Part shown: piece by piece, positions 15,779-25,165 of the stretch
Layout: each line of letters opens with the position of its first letter
Numbering within the stretch: the first letter of the stretch is position 1
NCBI RefSeq assembly: GCF_003946445.1
Contig: NZ_RHOF01000028.1
Coordinates: forward strand, 1-52,997
DNA length: 52,997 nt
Direction: 5' to 3'
From: Loigolactobacillus jiayinensis
GTDB lineage: Bacteria; Bacillota; Bacilli; Lactobacillales; Lactobacillaceae
Notes under the pieces: model-generated
Database searches by the model: none
What the model was told of the DNA's origin: nothing
The model's input: only the letters and a program-made list of their open reading frames with translations
Made by a program: the position numbers and the translations under genes

Positions 15779-16600
15779 CTAGGCAAATTGTGCTAATTCT
15801 TTTTTCGACAAAACATCGTTCATGCGGCCGCTACGGAAGCCACCTAAGTCAATTGTGACGTACTTGAAACCTAACTTAAGTAAAGCGTCATTGACCCGTT
15901 GATTGAAAACTAAGAAGTCGTTGAAACGAGCTTCTGGTAATTCAATGCGTGCGATTTCTTCGTGATAACGTACTCGGACAGTTGGAAAGCCAAGGTCGCG
16001 GATGTATTTTTCTGCTTGCATGACTTGTTGCAACTTCTCTGAGGTCAAGGTTGTACCGTATGGGAAGCGTGAAGAAACGGAACATGAAGCAACTTTGTTC
16101 CAGTTAGTTAAGCCTAATTCTTGGGCTAAGGCGCGAACGTCTTTTTTGTACAGGTCAGCTTCTTGTAAGGGACTATGAGCACCAGCATCGGTACGTGCTT
16201 TTAAGCCTGGGCGATAGTCGTTGTTATCGTCCATGATCATGCCATCCAAAACGGCTGATCCAGCGGCGATTTCATTTAAACGTGCATAGAACATTTTCTT
16301 AGCGTAATACCAGCTGTCAGCTAAGTTTTGTTTGATGTGCTCGTTGGCTAAATAATCAATTGTCGTGGTTTCAACATGGGCGCCCAATTCATGAGCTAAG
16401 CTAACAGCTTTGTTGAATTCTTCGTCGGTAAATAATTCAGAGTTAGCAACAACTGCGGTCACGTGGTCATGGCCTAAAACGTCGAGCGCCATTTTCAAAA
16501 CCAAAGTACTGTCGATGCCACCAGAAAAAGCGACAACAACATTTTCCAATTGTTTCAAGTTATTAGTAAGGACTTGTTTCTTTTCTGCTAAAGTTTGCAT
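15779..16600 (-). CDS. larE: LarE, sacrificial sulfur transferase for the nickel-pincer cofactor
   Basis: LarE converts carboxylated nicotinate intermediates to thiocarboxylates, giving up its own cysteine sulfur. The 273-residue protein has the PP-loop SGGIDSTLVLKMA at residues 26-38 for AMP activation. The sacrificial Cys173 lies in VASCSVSSRFPYG (equivalent to Cys176 in Lactiplantibacillus). AAAGGAAG precedes the ATG. It is the last gene of larABCDE here, as in the model operon. Confidence 0.95.
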   Translation of the reverse strand: MQTLAEKKQVLTNNLKQLENVVVAFSGGIDSTLVLKMALDVLGHDHVTAVVANSELFTDEEFNKAVSLAHELGAHVETTTIDYLANEHIKQNLADSWYYAKKMFYARLNEIAAGSAVLDGMIMDDNNDYRPGLKARTDAGAHSPLQEADLYKKDVRALAQELGLTNWNKVASCSVSSRFPYGTTLTSEKLQQVMQAEKYIRDLGFPTVRVRYHEEIARIELPEARFNDFLVFNQRVNDALLKLGFKYVTIDLGGFRSGRMNDVLSKKELAQFA

Positions 16601-16662
16601 ATTAAAGCTTCCTTTGAATTAAATTTATATTTTACTTGGTACAAATGCACCCACACTTCGGC

Positions 16663-17376
16663 TTAAATGTGGAAAAAGCCGTGCATGAACCAAGCTGCAC
16701 AGGCCGCGCCAAAGAATGGAGCAATGCCGGGCACAAGAATACCATATTGCCAGTCACTGTCAGCCTTATTTTTTATTGGTAATAAAGCGTGGGCGATCCG
16801 TGGCCCCATGTCACGGGCTAAGTTCATGGCGAAACCAGTTGGCCCGCCTAAGCCCATGCCAATAGCCCAAACTAGCAAGCCAACACCAATTGGTACAATC
16901 CCTGGTGTTTTGACTTCAGAAATAGCTAAGATACCAGCAATAAAAATAAATGTATCGAAAAATTCGACAAAAAAGTTGCGTGGTAAATTCCGGACTGCCG
17001 GTGCCGTGGAAAATAAATTGCGAATCGTGATCGGTGATACTTCGGCTTCTGACGCCTTAAAATGATCGGCGTACATCACCCAGACAATCATGGCACCAAT
17101 CACGCCGCCGAGTACCTCCGCCACTGAATACGGCACAAACATTGCCCATTTAATGTTACCGAGCAAGCATTGCGCCAGCACCATAGCTGGATTAATGCAC
17201 ACGTCGCCAAAAATAAACAATGAAATCGTAATACCAAAGCCCCAAGTTGTGATGGCAAACATATGGCCGGAACCACGATACTTGGTACCTTTTAAAACTT
17301 CGCTACAATGAACACCAACCCCGAAAATAATCATCAAGGCGGTCCCCATAAATTCTGCAATTAATCGATGGAGCAA
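16663..17376 (-). CDS. larD: LarD, aquaglyceroporin-type lactate channel
   Basis: LarD lets D- and L-lactate cross the membrane. The 237-residue protein has six membrane segments and the two pore motifs, NPA in VCINPAMVLAQ and the variant NLAR in GFAMNLARDMG. The stretch TIRNLFSTAPAVRNLPRNFF and the C-terminal GIAPFFGAACAAWFMHGFF are as I recall for lactobacillar LarD. The start is TTG at 17376, seven bases after AAGGAAG. It lies between larC and larE. Confidence 0.94.
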   Translation of the reverse strand: MLHRLIAEFMGTALMIIFGVGVHCSEVLKGTKYRGSGHMFAITTWGFGITISLFIFGDVCINPAMVLAQCLLGNIKWAMFVPYSVAEVLGGVIGAMIVWVMYADHFKASEAEVSPITIRNLFSTAPAVRNLPRNFFVEFFDTFIFIAGILAISEVKTPGIVPIGVGLLVWAIGMGLGGPTGFAMNLARDMGPRIAHALLPIKNKADSDWQYGILVPGIAPFFGAACAAWFMHGFFHI

Positions 17377-17388
17377 GGTGCCACTTCC

Positions 17389-17832
17389 TTAATCTAGTTG
17401 TTGTAAAACTGCTTGATAAATCATCATTAATGGTTTATTTTTTTGCTGTGCTAAACGCGCACAGTCAGCATATTCTGGGGTGCGTTTAACAATATCCCCA
17501 TAGGTTGCCACCTTTACCTGCACCGCACCATACTTGGTGGTCACCGTTTCAAAGTGGCGTTGCATAATTGTGCGCTGCCACGTTTGATAGCGCACACCAA
17601 TCGTACTGGTATGGCGCAAGATCAGCTGGGTAAATCGCTCCCGTGCTGTGCTTGGTGCCAAAACTGACAGCTTAGTTGCCGGCCGATTTTTTTTCATTTG
17701 AATCGGTGTAAAGTAAACGTCTAACGCGCCAGCATCTAACAATAACTGCATGACGTAGCCGAGCGCTTCGCCGGTTTGATCGTCTAAATTAGCCTCCAGC
17801 AATAAAATCTGATCGGCCTTTTTAGTGACCAC
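17389..17832 (-). CDS. larC: LarC C-terminal part (larC2), -1 frame of larC1
   Basis: LarC inserts nickel into the pincer cofactor using CTP. This 147-residue segment (QILLLEANLDDQTGEALGYV and VDVYFTPIQMKKNRPATKLS-like core) is the C-terminal domain. It is in the -1 frame relative to larC1. The first possible start, a GTG at 17832, has no ribosome site, and the frame is open upstream through LSQQV back into the A run. I therefore think it is made mainly by frameshifting from larC1, as reported for Lactiplantibacillus plantarum. Confidence 0.88.
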   Translation of the reverse strand: MVTKKADQILLLEANLDDQTGEALGYVMQLLLDAGALDVYFTPIQMKKNRPATKLSVLAPSTARERFTQLILRHTSTIGVRYQTWQRTIMQRHFETVTTKYGAVQVKVATYGDIVKRTPEYADCARLAQQKNKPLMMIYQAVLQQLD

Positions 17833-17840
17833 TTGTTGAC

Positions 17841-17856
17841 TTAATTTTTTTTTTCA
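17841..17856 (-). promoter_or_regulatory. larC slippery run (A10) for -1 frameshift
   Basis: Ten A at 17845-17854 contain an A-AAA-AAA heptamer in the larC1 frame, immediately before the larC1 stop. The -1 frame has a TGA just before the run, so larC2 can be reached only by slippage within it or by a weak internal start. Confidence 0.75.
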
Positions 17857-18617
17857 AATAAAACAGTCCGCAAGGCGTTAAAACCGCCTGTCTCCCGTTT
17901 GCCGAAGCCGTAACCAATTTTCAGTGGTGTGATTGTTTCTGGTAATGAACCAAATTCGCTCACTAACACTTTCACTAAGCCCATCCCCGTTGGTGTAATC
18001 AACTCGGTGTGCACCTCTGGCCGTGCTTTAATGGGAATCGTGGTGCCAACACGCATTTGCATGACTGCAGGTACTGGCACTGGCATTTGACCGTGTGCCA
18101 CTTGGATAAAACCGCTACCGTCCGCCAACGCGGAACATTTGACGGTATCGACTTGCAGCATTTCCAAGGCGACGCAACAGCCGACGATATCGACGATTGA
18201 ATCTAACGCGCCAACTTCGTGAAAATGAACTTCCGTTAGCGGCAAATGATGGACAACCGCTTCTGCCTGTGCAATTTCATTAAACACAGCATTGGCTTTT
18301 TCTTTGACCCAGTCGGATAAATCACTATTGGCGATCAAATCTAGAATTTCTTGCAAATGACGGCCGTGATGATGGTGGTGCTGGTGTGCAGCTTCTTCGA
18401 TAAAACCATGATCCTTTTCATGTGGTAACAGCACATCAAAGTTAGTCCCATAAATGCTACTTTTAGCCTCTTGCTGGCAACTTAACTGATAGCCGCTCAC
18501 ACCAAGCTTCGCTAATTCTTGCTTGAATTGGTCAAAATCAACACCAAGATCCAACAAAGCGCCAATAAACATATCACCGCTAATGCCAGAAAAAGCATCT
18601 AAATATAATGTTCGCAT
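17841..18617 (-). CDS. larC: LarC N-terminal part (larC1)
   Basis: This 258-residue open frame is the N-terminal nickel-handling domain of LarC, beginning MRTLYLDAFSGISGDMFIGALLDLG. A His-rich loop (EEAAHQHHHHHGRH, near residue 75) likely loads nickel. Further family segments are LTEVHFHEVGALDSIVDIVG and ELITPTGMGLVKVLVSEFG. It ends at TAA just after ten consecutive A (17845-17854) that read GAA AAA AAA AAT. A -1 slip there continues into larC2. AAAGGAAG precedes the ATG. Confidence 0.93.
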   Translation of the reverse strand: MRTLYLDAFSGISGDMFIGALLDLGVDFDQFKQELAKLGVSGYQLSCQQEAKSSIYGTNFDVLLPHEKDHGFIEEAAHQHHHHHGRHLQEILDLIANSDLSDWVKEKANAVFNEIAQAEAVVHHLPLTEVHFHEVGALDSIVDIVGCCVALEMLQVDTVKCSALADGSGFIQVAHGQMPVPVPAVMQMRVGTTIPIKARPEVHTELITPTGMGLVKVLVSEFGSLPETITPLKIGYGFGKRETGGFNALRTVLFEKKN

Positions 18618-18629
18618 TGCACTCTTCCT

Positions 18630-19376
18630 TTATAAATGATTGATCATGCTGGCTGAATAGGCAGCGCCAAAACCATTATCCACGTTGACTACCGTGATGC
18701 CTGAAGCGCAACTATTCAACATCGTCAGCAGCGCCGTCATACCCTGAAAATTGGTGCCGTAACCGATACTAGTTGGTACAGCAATCAGTGGTTTATCGAT
18801 CAAGCCGCCAACCACGCTAGCCAGTGCCCCTTCCATCCCGGCGATAACAATCACAACTTTTGCGCCACGAATTACATCCAGTCGGTTAAATAACCGCTGA
18901 ATTCCGGCGACACCAACGTCATACACCCGTTCCACACGGTTACCAAATGTTGTTGCCGTAATCGCAGCTTCTTCAGCAACTGGTATATCAGAAGTGCCCG
19001 CTGTCACAACAGCAATATAACTGTCATCGGTAGCTGGCAACGGTGTCCCAATTACAGCACAGCGCGCTTCGGCGTAGTATGTTGCCGTCAATAAAGTCGC
19101 CTGCACCGCCTGAAATTTTTCTGCGGACAAGCGCGTGATCAAAATTGGTTGCTCGTGTTGCTGCAAGGTTTGCGCGATACCAATGATTTGTGGTGCCGTT
19201 TTGCCAGCACCATAAATTACTTCTGGGTAGCCATTGCGACGCTTTCGATCCAGATCAACTTGAGCAAAGCCCAGATCCGCAATCGGTTCCTGTTTTAACT
19301 GCTGACTCGCCATTTCTGGTGCAACTTTGCCGCTAGCAACTTGTTGCAATAATGCTTCTAATTGCGCTTGTTCCAT
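18630..19376 (-). CDS. larB: LarB, nicotinate adenine dinucleotide carboxylase/hydrolase
   Basis: LarB starts pincer cofactor synthesis by carboxylating NaAD at the pyridinium and releasing AMP. The 248-residue protein has a variable N-terminal helix region and a PurE-like core: [19 protein letters not shown] near residue 52, [19 protein letters not shown] near 125, and [19 protein letters not shown] plus [20 protein letters not shown] near 175-215. The ATG lies one base after the larA stop, with a weak ribosome site, suggesting coupling to larA. Confidence 0.95.
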   Translation of the reverse strand: MEQAQLEALLQQVASGKVAPEMASQQLKQEPIADLGFAQVDLDRKRRNGYPEVIYGAGKTAPQIIGIAQTLQQHEQPILITRLSAEKFQAVQATLLTATYYAEARCAVIGTPLPATDDSYIAVVTAGTSDIPVAEEAAITATTFGNRVERVYDVGVAGIQRLFNRLDVIRGAKVVIVIAGMEGALASVVGGLIDKPLIAVPTSIGYGTNFQGMTALLTMLNSCASGITVVNVDNGFGAAYSASMINHL

Positions 19377-19377
19377 C

Positions 19378-20652
19378 TTATTGTACGATTACGCCAAGAC
19401 CATCAGGAATCACAACAACTTTAGCCTTTTCGCCTTCACGTTTGTACGCACTGGCCATTGCTTGTTCTAATGATGTGGCCAACTCCATGTGCATATCAGT
19501 GATCAATTGTGGGTCAACTAAGTCAGAAACGAAGATCACATGATGATGCACCAAGATCCGCGCAAAAATTTGGGCAGTCCACTGATCAGGAATCGTTTTT
19601 AGCCGTGGTGTGTTAATAGCCTGTTCCAAAAAGTCTTTTGGATCAGTAACGTCAGCTAAATTATGGTAAAAGCCTTCGCCACCATGACCATCACGCGAGC
19701 CGGCAACCATAATGATCGTGCCGCCCTCTTTATTTGTTGCTTCGGCGGCAGTCATCCCTTTAACGGCTTGATAAATATTCTGATCTAACGGGAAGCCACC
19801 ATTAGTTGAAATTGCAATGTCACAATCAATTTTGTCGACACTGGATAACTTTTTAACAAAATCACAACCGACTTTGTGGGCAGCTTCCATATCACCAGCA
19901 AAAGAGCCAATGATTTTCTTATCTTCATCCAGTACAACATTAATGATGAAAGCTAATTTAGCAGTACGGGCAGCATAAACCATATCTTTATGGATCGGAT
20001 TATGCATTAAATTACCAGTCCGTGCTTGATGTGAATTGATGAACTCACCAGAGTGGTTGGCCATGATTGTTTTATAGGAAGCAACACCAGGCAAAACTGA
20101 TTTACGGCCGCCGGAAAAACCAGCGAAGAAATGGGATTCAATAAAGCCTTCAGAAATCAGTAGGTCGGCTTCTGCTGCCACTTTATTAATGATGCAATCG
20201 CCACCAGATGGTAACTGGCCAATTTTGACCATGGCGCTATCATCAGTTGACACGTGCATCACGATCTCTTCGTTAGCAACAATATCGGCACCATATTTGT
20301 TAACTAATTCTTCATGGGTTGATGGTCGATGAAAACCTGTAGCAACTAAAATACGAATGCGTGCGTCTGGGGCAACGCTACGTAAGCGACGCAACAAAAT
20401 TGGCGTGATAATATGTGACGGCACTGGCCGAGTATGATCGGAACTAATGATAACAATATTCTTTTTGCCTTTAGCCAGTTCTTCCAAACTAGCTGAGCCG
20501 ATTGGGTGATCCAACGACTTCTCGACGGTCTCCTGTTCTGTAAAGTCATTATGATAAGTAGCAGCCTGCGAAACTAACTTACCAGCAAAATTTTCGTCAG
20601 CAATTTCCGCGGTGATCGTGGTTTTATCGTAAGGCAAATCAATAGCTACCAT
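19378..20652 (-). CDS. larA: LarA, nickel-pincer lactate racemase
   Basis: LarA interconverts D- and L-lactate by hydride transfer to the Ni-PTTMN cofactor. The 424-residue protein keeps the key residues at the same numbers as the Lactiplantibacillus enzyme: His108 (ATGFHRP), His174 (ESHFF), Lys184 (GGRKSVLPG, cofactor attachment) and His200 (MANH). The SSDHTRPVP segment lies near residue 71. AGAGGATG precedes the ATG. It is the first gene of larABCDE and is divergent from larR. Confidence 0.97.
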   Translation of the reverse strand: MVAIDLPYDKTTITAEIADENFAGKLVSQAATYHNDFTEQETVEKSLDHPIGSASLEELAKGKKNIVIISSDHTRPVPSHIITPILLRRLRSVAPDARIRILVATGFHRPSTHEELVNKYGADIVANEEIVMHVSTDDSAMVKIGQLPSGGDCIINKVAAEADLLISEGFIESHFFAGFSGGRKSVLPGVASYKTIMANHSGEFINSHQARTGNLMHNPIHKDMVYAARTAKLAFIINVVLDEDKKIIGSFAGDMEAAHKVGCDFVKKLSSVDKIDCDIAISTNGGFPLDQNIYQAVKGMTAAEATNKEGGTIIMVAGSRDGHGGEGFYHNLADVTDPKDFLEQAINTPRLKTIPDQWTAQIFARILVHHHVIFVSDLVDPQLITDMHMELATSLEQAMASAYKREGEKAKVVVIPDGLGVIVQ

Positions 20653-21114
20653 GCGGTGACATCCTCTTTCGTTTATGTTTTTTTCTCTGCACGGTCAGTT
20701 ATACGCATCTTTTTTAAACTTGTCTGCCACGTTTGGCATTTCCAAAGTGGGTTAACAAATGTATACTTTAAATGCTATCGCGTTTTTTCACCAGAAGACT
20801 ATGATACATTAAGTAATTGTAATTTTGAGGTGGAGCTAGCAGAATTTTCACGAAAATGAGTTTTAGTAGTTGCCCTACTTTGACCACCTAAGCTTGCTAA
20901 ATGCGACGTTGATGTGTCGCATTTGTCAATCTTAATTGTGTTAAAAAACGTTTCAGCTTTAATTATTAACGCCAGTATCAATTCTTTTTGACCACATTTA
21001 CGTTAGCGTTAATTTCAAAATAAACGCTTGGTTAGACACTAGCATTCATTTTCGCAATTGTTTTAATTTAAAACTAGAACACACTCAAAACTTACATGAA
21101 AGAAATGAAGACGA
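20653..21114. promoter_or_regulatory. larA-larR divergent intergenic region with operator-like dyad
   Basis: This 462-base non-coding stretch separates the two divergent lar units. A nine-base inverted repeat, AAATGCGAC/GTCGCATTT (20899-20907 and 20916-20924, eight-base spacer), stands out and is my candidate LarR site. On the minus strand TATAAC near 20700 could be the larA -10. No convincing gene is present; short open frames here have no ribosome sites. Confidence 0.55.
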
Positions 21115-21780
21115 ATGGTATTGACCGATATTGAATATTTAATTAGTTACCTTGAAGCGCACAACGTACCGCAAATTCACAAAAAGCGTCACACCTACCT
21201 CACTTATCACGGACTTTCTGAGCATTATACCTATATATTGAAACAAGGCATCATTAAAAACAGTATTATCCTGCAAGATGGCCGTGAGTTTAACTTGTCC
21301 TATATTGCCAAGCCAGATGTCATTTCTTTATTGCGCGACGAAGTATCCAAATATACTTCACAACCTTTTAACGTGCGCATCGAATCCGCTGAAGCCACCT
21401 TTTATCAGATCGATCGCGTCACTTTTTGGCAGTACGTCAACGCCAACCCAGAGTTACAAAACTACATTAAAAATTATTACCGCAAAAAGTTATCGGAAAA
21501 TATTTTCCGGCTACAACGAATGGTGATGAACGGTAAAAAAGGGGCTGTCTGCGCCTTTATCTACGGTTTGATCGACTTATTTGGCCGCCAGATCTCAGAA
21601 GGTATTTTAATCGACTTCACCGTCACCAATGATGATATTGCTGGCTTCTGTGGTATTAGTTCACGTAGTAGCGTCAATCGGATGTTAAACGAGCTGAAGC
21701 ACGACGGCGCATTGACCACTAAGGATCGTAAATTCATTATTACTGATATCAGCTATTTGATCGATCATATCGCCAATTAA
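21115..21780 (+). CDS. larR: LarR, Crp/Fnr-family regulator of lactate racemisation
   Basis: LarR activates larA in response to L-lactate in Lactiplantibacillus. The 221-residue protein has an N-terminal cyclic-nucleotide-type beta-barrel (about 15-115: YTYILKQGIIKNSIILQDGR) and a long dimer helix. A C-terminal winged helix follows (NDDIAGFCGISSRSSVNRMLNELKHDG, spread over residues 175-201). No Cys cluster for oxygen sensing is visible. The ribosome site is weak. It is followed by the nickel transporter genes. Confidence 0.92.
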   Translation: MVLTDIEYLISYLEAHNVPQIHKKRHTYLTYHGLSEHYTYILKQGIIKNSIILQDGREFNLSYIAKPDVISLLRDEVSKYTSQPFNVRIESAEATFYQIDRVTFWQYVNANPELQNYIKNYYRKKLSENIFRLQRMVMNGKKGAVCAFIYGLIDLFGRQISEGILIDFTVTNDDIAGFCGISSRSSVNRMLNELKHDGALTTKDRKFIITDISYLIDHIAN

Positions 21781-21809
21781 AAACAACTATTCAAAAAAGG
21801 AGCAAGGTC

Positions 21810-22769
21810 ATGCACATCCCCGATAATTATTTAAGTCCCGCAACTTGTGGCGTCATGATAACCGCAATGGCACCGATCTGGACCGTTTCAGTATTAAAAG
21901 TTAAGGCGCAGATCAAAACAAAAAAAGAAACCGTCCCATTGATCGGTGTTGCCGCAGCGCTGGCTTTCTTGATCATGATGTTTAATTTACCGATTCCTGG
22001 TGGTACCACGGCGCATGCAGTTGGTGGTGCCTTGTTAGCGGTATTACTGGGACCGTGGGCTGCCTGCTTGGCATTATCATTAACCCTACTCCTGCAGGCG
22101 CTACTTTTTGGTGACGGCGGCGTGCTAGCCTTTGGCGCCAATGCCTTTAATATGGCCGTGATCATGCCCTTTGTCGGCTACGCTTGCTTTCAGATTGGCC
22201 AGCGCCTACACCACGAAAAAATTGGCTTAGCGGTGGGCGCGTATTTAGGAATCAACTTAGCAGCTTTAACTGCAGGCATCGAGCTCGGCTTACAACCATT
22301 GTTGGCCCACACCAGCACAGGCGTGGCGCTATACTGTCCTTACGGTTTGAAAATCACGATCCCAGCGATGTTGACGGCGCATTTATTGATCGCTGGTTGG
22401 GTCGAAGTTCTATTTAGCGTTTTCGTTTACCAGTTCATCAAAAAAGCCGCGCCGACAACCTTATATCAGGCCCCAGCAACGGCAAAATCATTTAAAGTTT
22501 TTTATGGGCTATTGATCGGCTTGATCGTCCTATCACCACTTGGTTTGTTGGCTTCCGGCACTGCTTGGGGAGAATGGAATAATCATGAATTGGCGCAACG
22601 CCTACACACGGCTGCCCCAGCTGGCATGACGCATGGCTTTCATTTTAATGCGTTATTCAGCGATTATGCGATTCACGGATTAAGCTTACCCCTAGGTTAT
22701 ATTTTATCAGCAGTTACAGCCGTGCTGATTTTTGCTGTTGCCATGCGAGTATTGCAACATGAGCACTAA
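21810..22769 (+). CDS. larMN: LarMN, nickel ECF-type transporter substrate-binding membrane protein
   Basis: This is a fusion of NikM/CbiM and NikN-like parts. Residues 1-215 are the CbiM domain, starting MHIPDNYLSPATCG with the metal-binding N-terminal Met-His. The C-terminal 90 residues, with two membrane helices around a His-rich loop (MTHGFHFNALFSDYAIHGLS), are the N component. It imports Ni2+ for the racemase cofactor with LarQ and LarO. AAAAGGAG lies before the ATG. Confidence 0.94.
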   Translation: MHIPDNYLSPATCGVMITAMAPIWTVSVLKVKAQIKTKKETVPLIGVAAALAFLIMMFNLPIPGGTTAHAVGGALLAVLLGPWAACLALSLTLLLQALLFGDGGVLAFGANAFNMAVIMPFVGYACFQIGQRLHHEKIGLAVGAYLGINLAALTAGIELGLQPLLAHTSTGVALYCPYGLKITIPAMLTAHLLIAGWVEVLFSVFVYQFIKKAAPTTLYQAPATAKSFKVFYGLLIGLIVLSPLGLLASGTAWGEWNNHELAQRLHTAAPAGMTHGFHFNALFSDYAIHGLSLPLGYILSAVTAVLIFAVAMRVLQHEH

Positions 22770-23556
22770 GCTACCAGACTGGCTAACCACCAGCACACCA
22801 CTACCAACTGGCCACCAGCAACGACATTTTTTGGCGCAAAACATGCAACGTTTAGAACGCTTATTACAGCGTTTCAGTCAGGCCAACGATTTGGCGCGGC
22901 CACCGTTAAAACATTTTATCGCACCGCAACACAAGTTACTGGCCGTGTTGGGTGTCATATTGTTGCTCTCACTTAACCAAAATATATTATTACTCTGGCT
23001 GTTATTATTAGGTGATTTAGTTATCTTATTGTTACTACCACCGATTTATTTGCGTCAAGTCCTGCGCCAAACAGCTGTTACTGGAGCTTTTGCTATTTTA
23101 TTAATTTTACCAAGCTTGTTATTAAATGCTAACGTTGCATTATTTGCAGCTAAAACGTTACTGATTCTATTGAACCTAAATTACTACCGCACCACGACCA
23201 CATTTAATCAAGTCATTACTGCGCTACAGCAGTTGCATTGCCCAAACAGCGTTATTTTTGTGGTCGATATAACCTTAATTTATTTAAAAATGCTCGGCGA
23301 ATTTTTATTGCAACTCTTACAAGCTGTTAGCTTACGGACTGTTGGTAAGTCTAAGCATCCCTACCAAATGATCGGCCTACTTTTTGGCACATTGTACTTA
23401 AAAACGCGTGATTACGCCCTCGATTTGTACGCTGCCATGGAGGCGCGCGGTTTCATCGGGGTTTACCCAGCAGCACCAAGAACCCGCCAGCGTGATCAGC
23501 TTTACTTATTATTAGAAGTAACGGTTTTTTGTTTCTTATTTTTACTGGGAAGGTGA
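22759..23556 (+). CDS. larQ: LarQ, nickel transporter transmembrane (ECF T-type) subunit
   Basis: LarQ couples the ATPase to LarMN. From the ATG at 22759 (MSTKLPDWLTTS) the protein is 265 residues, overlapping the end of larMN by 11 bases. It is strongly hydrophobic between residues 45 and 150. It carries the coupling-helix motif YAAMEARGF near residue 225, the CbiQ-family Ala-Arg-Gly signature. A single terminal helix ends the protein. Confidence 0.93.
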   Translation: MSTKLPDWLTTSTPLPTGHQQRHFLAQNMQRLERLLQRFSQANDLARPPLKHFIAPQHKLLAVLGVILLLSLNQNILLLWLLLLGDLVILLLLPPIYLRQVLRQTAVTGAFAILLILPSLLLNANVALFAAKTLLILLNLNYYRTTTTFNQVITALQQLHCPNSVIFVVDITLIYLKMLGEFLLQLLQAVSLRTVGKSKHPYQMIGLLFGTLYLKTRDYALDLYAAMEARGFIGVYPAAPRTRQRDQLYLLLEVTVFCFLFLLGR

Positions 23557-23560
23557 CGCG

Positions 23561-24286
23561 ATGATAACCCTTGATCAATTAACCTATGCTTACCCAAGCG
23601 GTCTTGGCTTGGACAAAATCAACTTACAAATCAAGCGCGGTGAATTTGTTTGCTTCATGGGTCCCAACGGCTGTGGTAAGTCCACGCTATTTAATATTCT
23701 TAGCGGCTTAAAAGTCGCCAGTAGTGGCACCTATGCATTTCAGCAAACGACTATCGATGCCACGTACTTAAAAAATGCCCAACAACGCCAACGCTTGCAT
23801 CAACAAATTGGCGTTGTTTTTCAAAACAGTGATACCCAATTATTTAACTTAACCGTTGCCGATGAAGTCGCCTTTGGCCTGCGACAACTACCGTTAGCAG
23901 AAGCGGAAATTGAGCGTCGTGTCAACGATTGCCTAGTTTTAACTGGTTGTCGCCAATTACGTGAACGTGTGCCCTATCACTTATCTGGTGGTGAAAAAAA
24001 GCGTGTCGCTTTAGCTAGCGTGCTGGCGTTAAACCCTGATGTGCTAATTCTCGATGAACCGTTAAATGGCTTAACCCCTGCCGCTCAACATGAAATATTG
24101 GCCTTGTTAACGACTTTGCAGCAAGCCGGCAAAACGATTTTAATCGCTAGTCATGATTATCTACAAATTAAAACCAGTGCGCACCGTTTTGTCGTTTTTA
24201 ACGAGCAGCACCAAATTGCTTACGATATTGATCGTACCAGCTTAGCCACCAAACCTGAGTTACAAAAAGAACTCGCCTTATTATAA
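23561..24286 (+). CDS. larO: LarO, nickel transporter ATPase
   Basis: A 241-residue ABC ATPase of the CbiO group: Walker A GPNGCGKST (34-42), Q loop VVFQNSDTQLFNLTV, signature LSGGEKKRVALAS, Walker B VLILDEPLNGL and switch His in IASHDY. The ATG follows larQ by four bases. It energises nickel uptake and completes larR(MN)QO. Confidence 0.95.
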   Translation: MITLDQLTYAYPSGLGLDKINLQIKRGEFVCFMGPNGCGKSTLFNILSGLKVASSGTYAFQQTTIDATYLKNAQQRQRLHQQIGVVFQNSDTQLFNLTVADEVAFGLRQLPLAEAEIERRVNDCLVLTGCRQLRERVPYHLSGGEKKRVALASVLALNPDVLILDEPLNGLTPAAQHEILALLTTLQQAGKTILIASHDYLQIKTSAHRFVVFNEQHQIAYDIDRTSLATKPELQKELALL

Positions 24287-24370
24287 GTATTATTTACCCT
24301 AACACTATTTGTTCTTTCACCGTTTTGTGATACGATTTTAATAATCAGCATACGGAGATGGGGTAATTTC

Positions 24371-25072
24371 ATGCTTTTATTAGGCTCAATCGTTAACGGA
24401 TTAGCGATTGTTGTTGGCAGTTTAGTCGGTACCGTGTTACGTAATATTAGTGAACAAACCAAGGATACCGTAACCAAAGGGATCGGCATCGGTGTTGTTG
24501 CTCTCGGCCTGCAAATGGCAGTGAAAACCAACGCTTTCACCTTAATTATCATTAGCCTTTGCTTAGGCGCTATGCTTGGTGAAGTCATGAAAATTGAGGA
24601 CGGCATGACTCATTTAGGCTTGTTTCTTCAAAAACATTTCGCCAAAAATAACGGTAATTTTGCGGAAGGTTTCGTCACCAGCACCTTAATTTTTGTCATC
24701 GGTTCAATGGGTATTATTGGTGCGATTCAAAGTGGTGTTTCCGGTGATAATCAAACCTTGTACACTAAAGCGGTGATGGATGGTTTTATGGCAATCATGC
24801 TGACTGCCTCACTAGGAATTGGCGTGCTTTTTTCTAGCTTACCAGTTTTGATCTACCAAGGTGCCATCACTATAATTGCCAGCGTACTGATCAGCTATGT
24901 TCCCCATGCGTTGATCACAATTTTAATGGCCGGTATCAGCCAAATTGGCGGTTTACTGATCATCGCAATTGGACTAAACGTTATGAAATTAACTAAGATT
25001 CGTGTTTCGAACTTTTTACCCAGCTTGGTGATCATGGTTATTTTTTTAACCCTACAATATTTTTATTTCTAA
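24371..25072 (+). CDS. DUF554 family membrane protein
   Basis: The 233-residue protein has about six to seven hydrophobic segments and the DUF554 pattern: GSIVNGLAIVVGSLVGTVLR at the start, FVIGSMGIIGAIQSGVSGDN near residue 118 and GLLIIAIGLNVMKLTKIRVSNFLP near the end. The family is widespread in Firmicutes (YdfK-type) and its substrate is not established. It is separated from larO by 84 bases and has its own terminator, so it is probably an independent unit. Confidence 0.88.
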   Translation: MLLLGSIVNGLAIVVGSLVGTVLRNISEQTKDTVTKGIGIGVVALGLQMAVKTNAFTLIIISLCLGAMLGEVMKIEDGMTHLGLFLQKHFAKNNGNFAEGFVTSTLIFVIGSMGIIGAIQSGVSGDNQTLYTKAVMDGFMAIMLTASLGIGVLFSSLPVLIYQGAITIIASVLISYVPHALITILMAGISQIGGLLIIAIGLNVMKLTKIRVSNFLPSLVIMVIFLTLQYFYF

Positions 25073-25120
25073 AAAGCTAATCCAGCATCGATTTTTAGAT
25101 GTAGCGGATTGGCTTTTTTT
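25071..25120 (+). terminator. Terminator after the DUF554 gene
   Basis: AAAAAGCTAATCC (25071-25083) pairs with GGATTGGCTTTTTT (25106-25119), with one G-U pair, and ends in seven T. Confidence 0.85.
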
Positions 25121-25165
25121 GTCTAATTAAGCATCAACTATTAATTAATAATTTTACAATTTTTA

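Noticed and set aside
16667-17311. Plus-strand open frames across larD
   Set aside because: Shadows of the larD coding sequence; the minus-strand protein has clear pore motifs.
17389-17832. larC2 as an independently translated gene
   Set aside because: No ribosome site before the GTG, and the frame is continuous with larC1 through a -1 slip in the A run.
20656-20981. Short open frames in the larA-larR intergenic region on both strands
   Set aside because: No ribosome sites, no recognisable composition, and they overlap the candidate operator.
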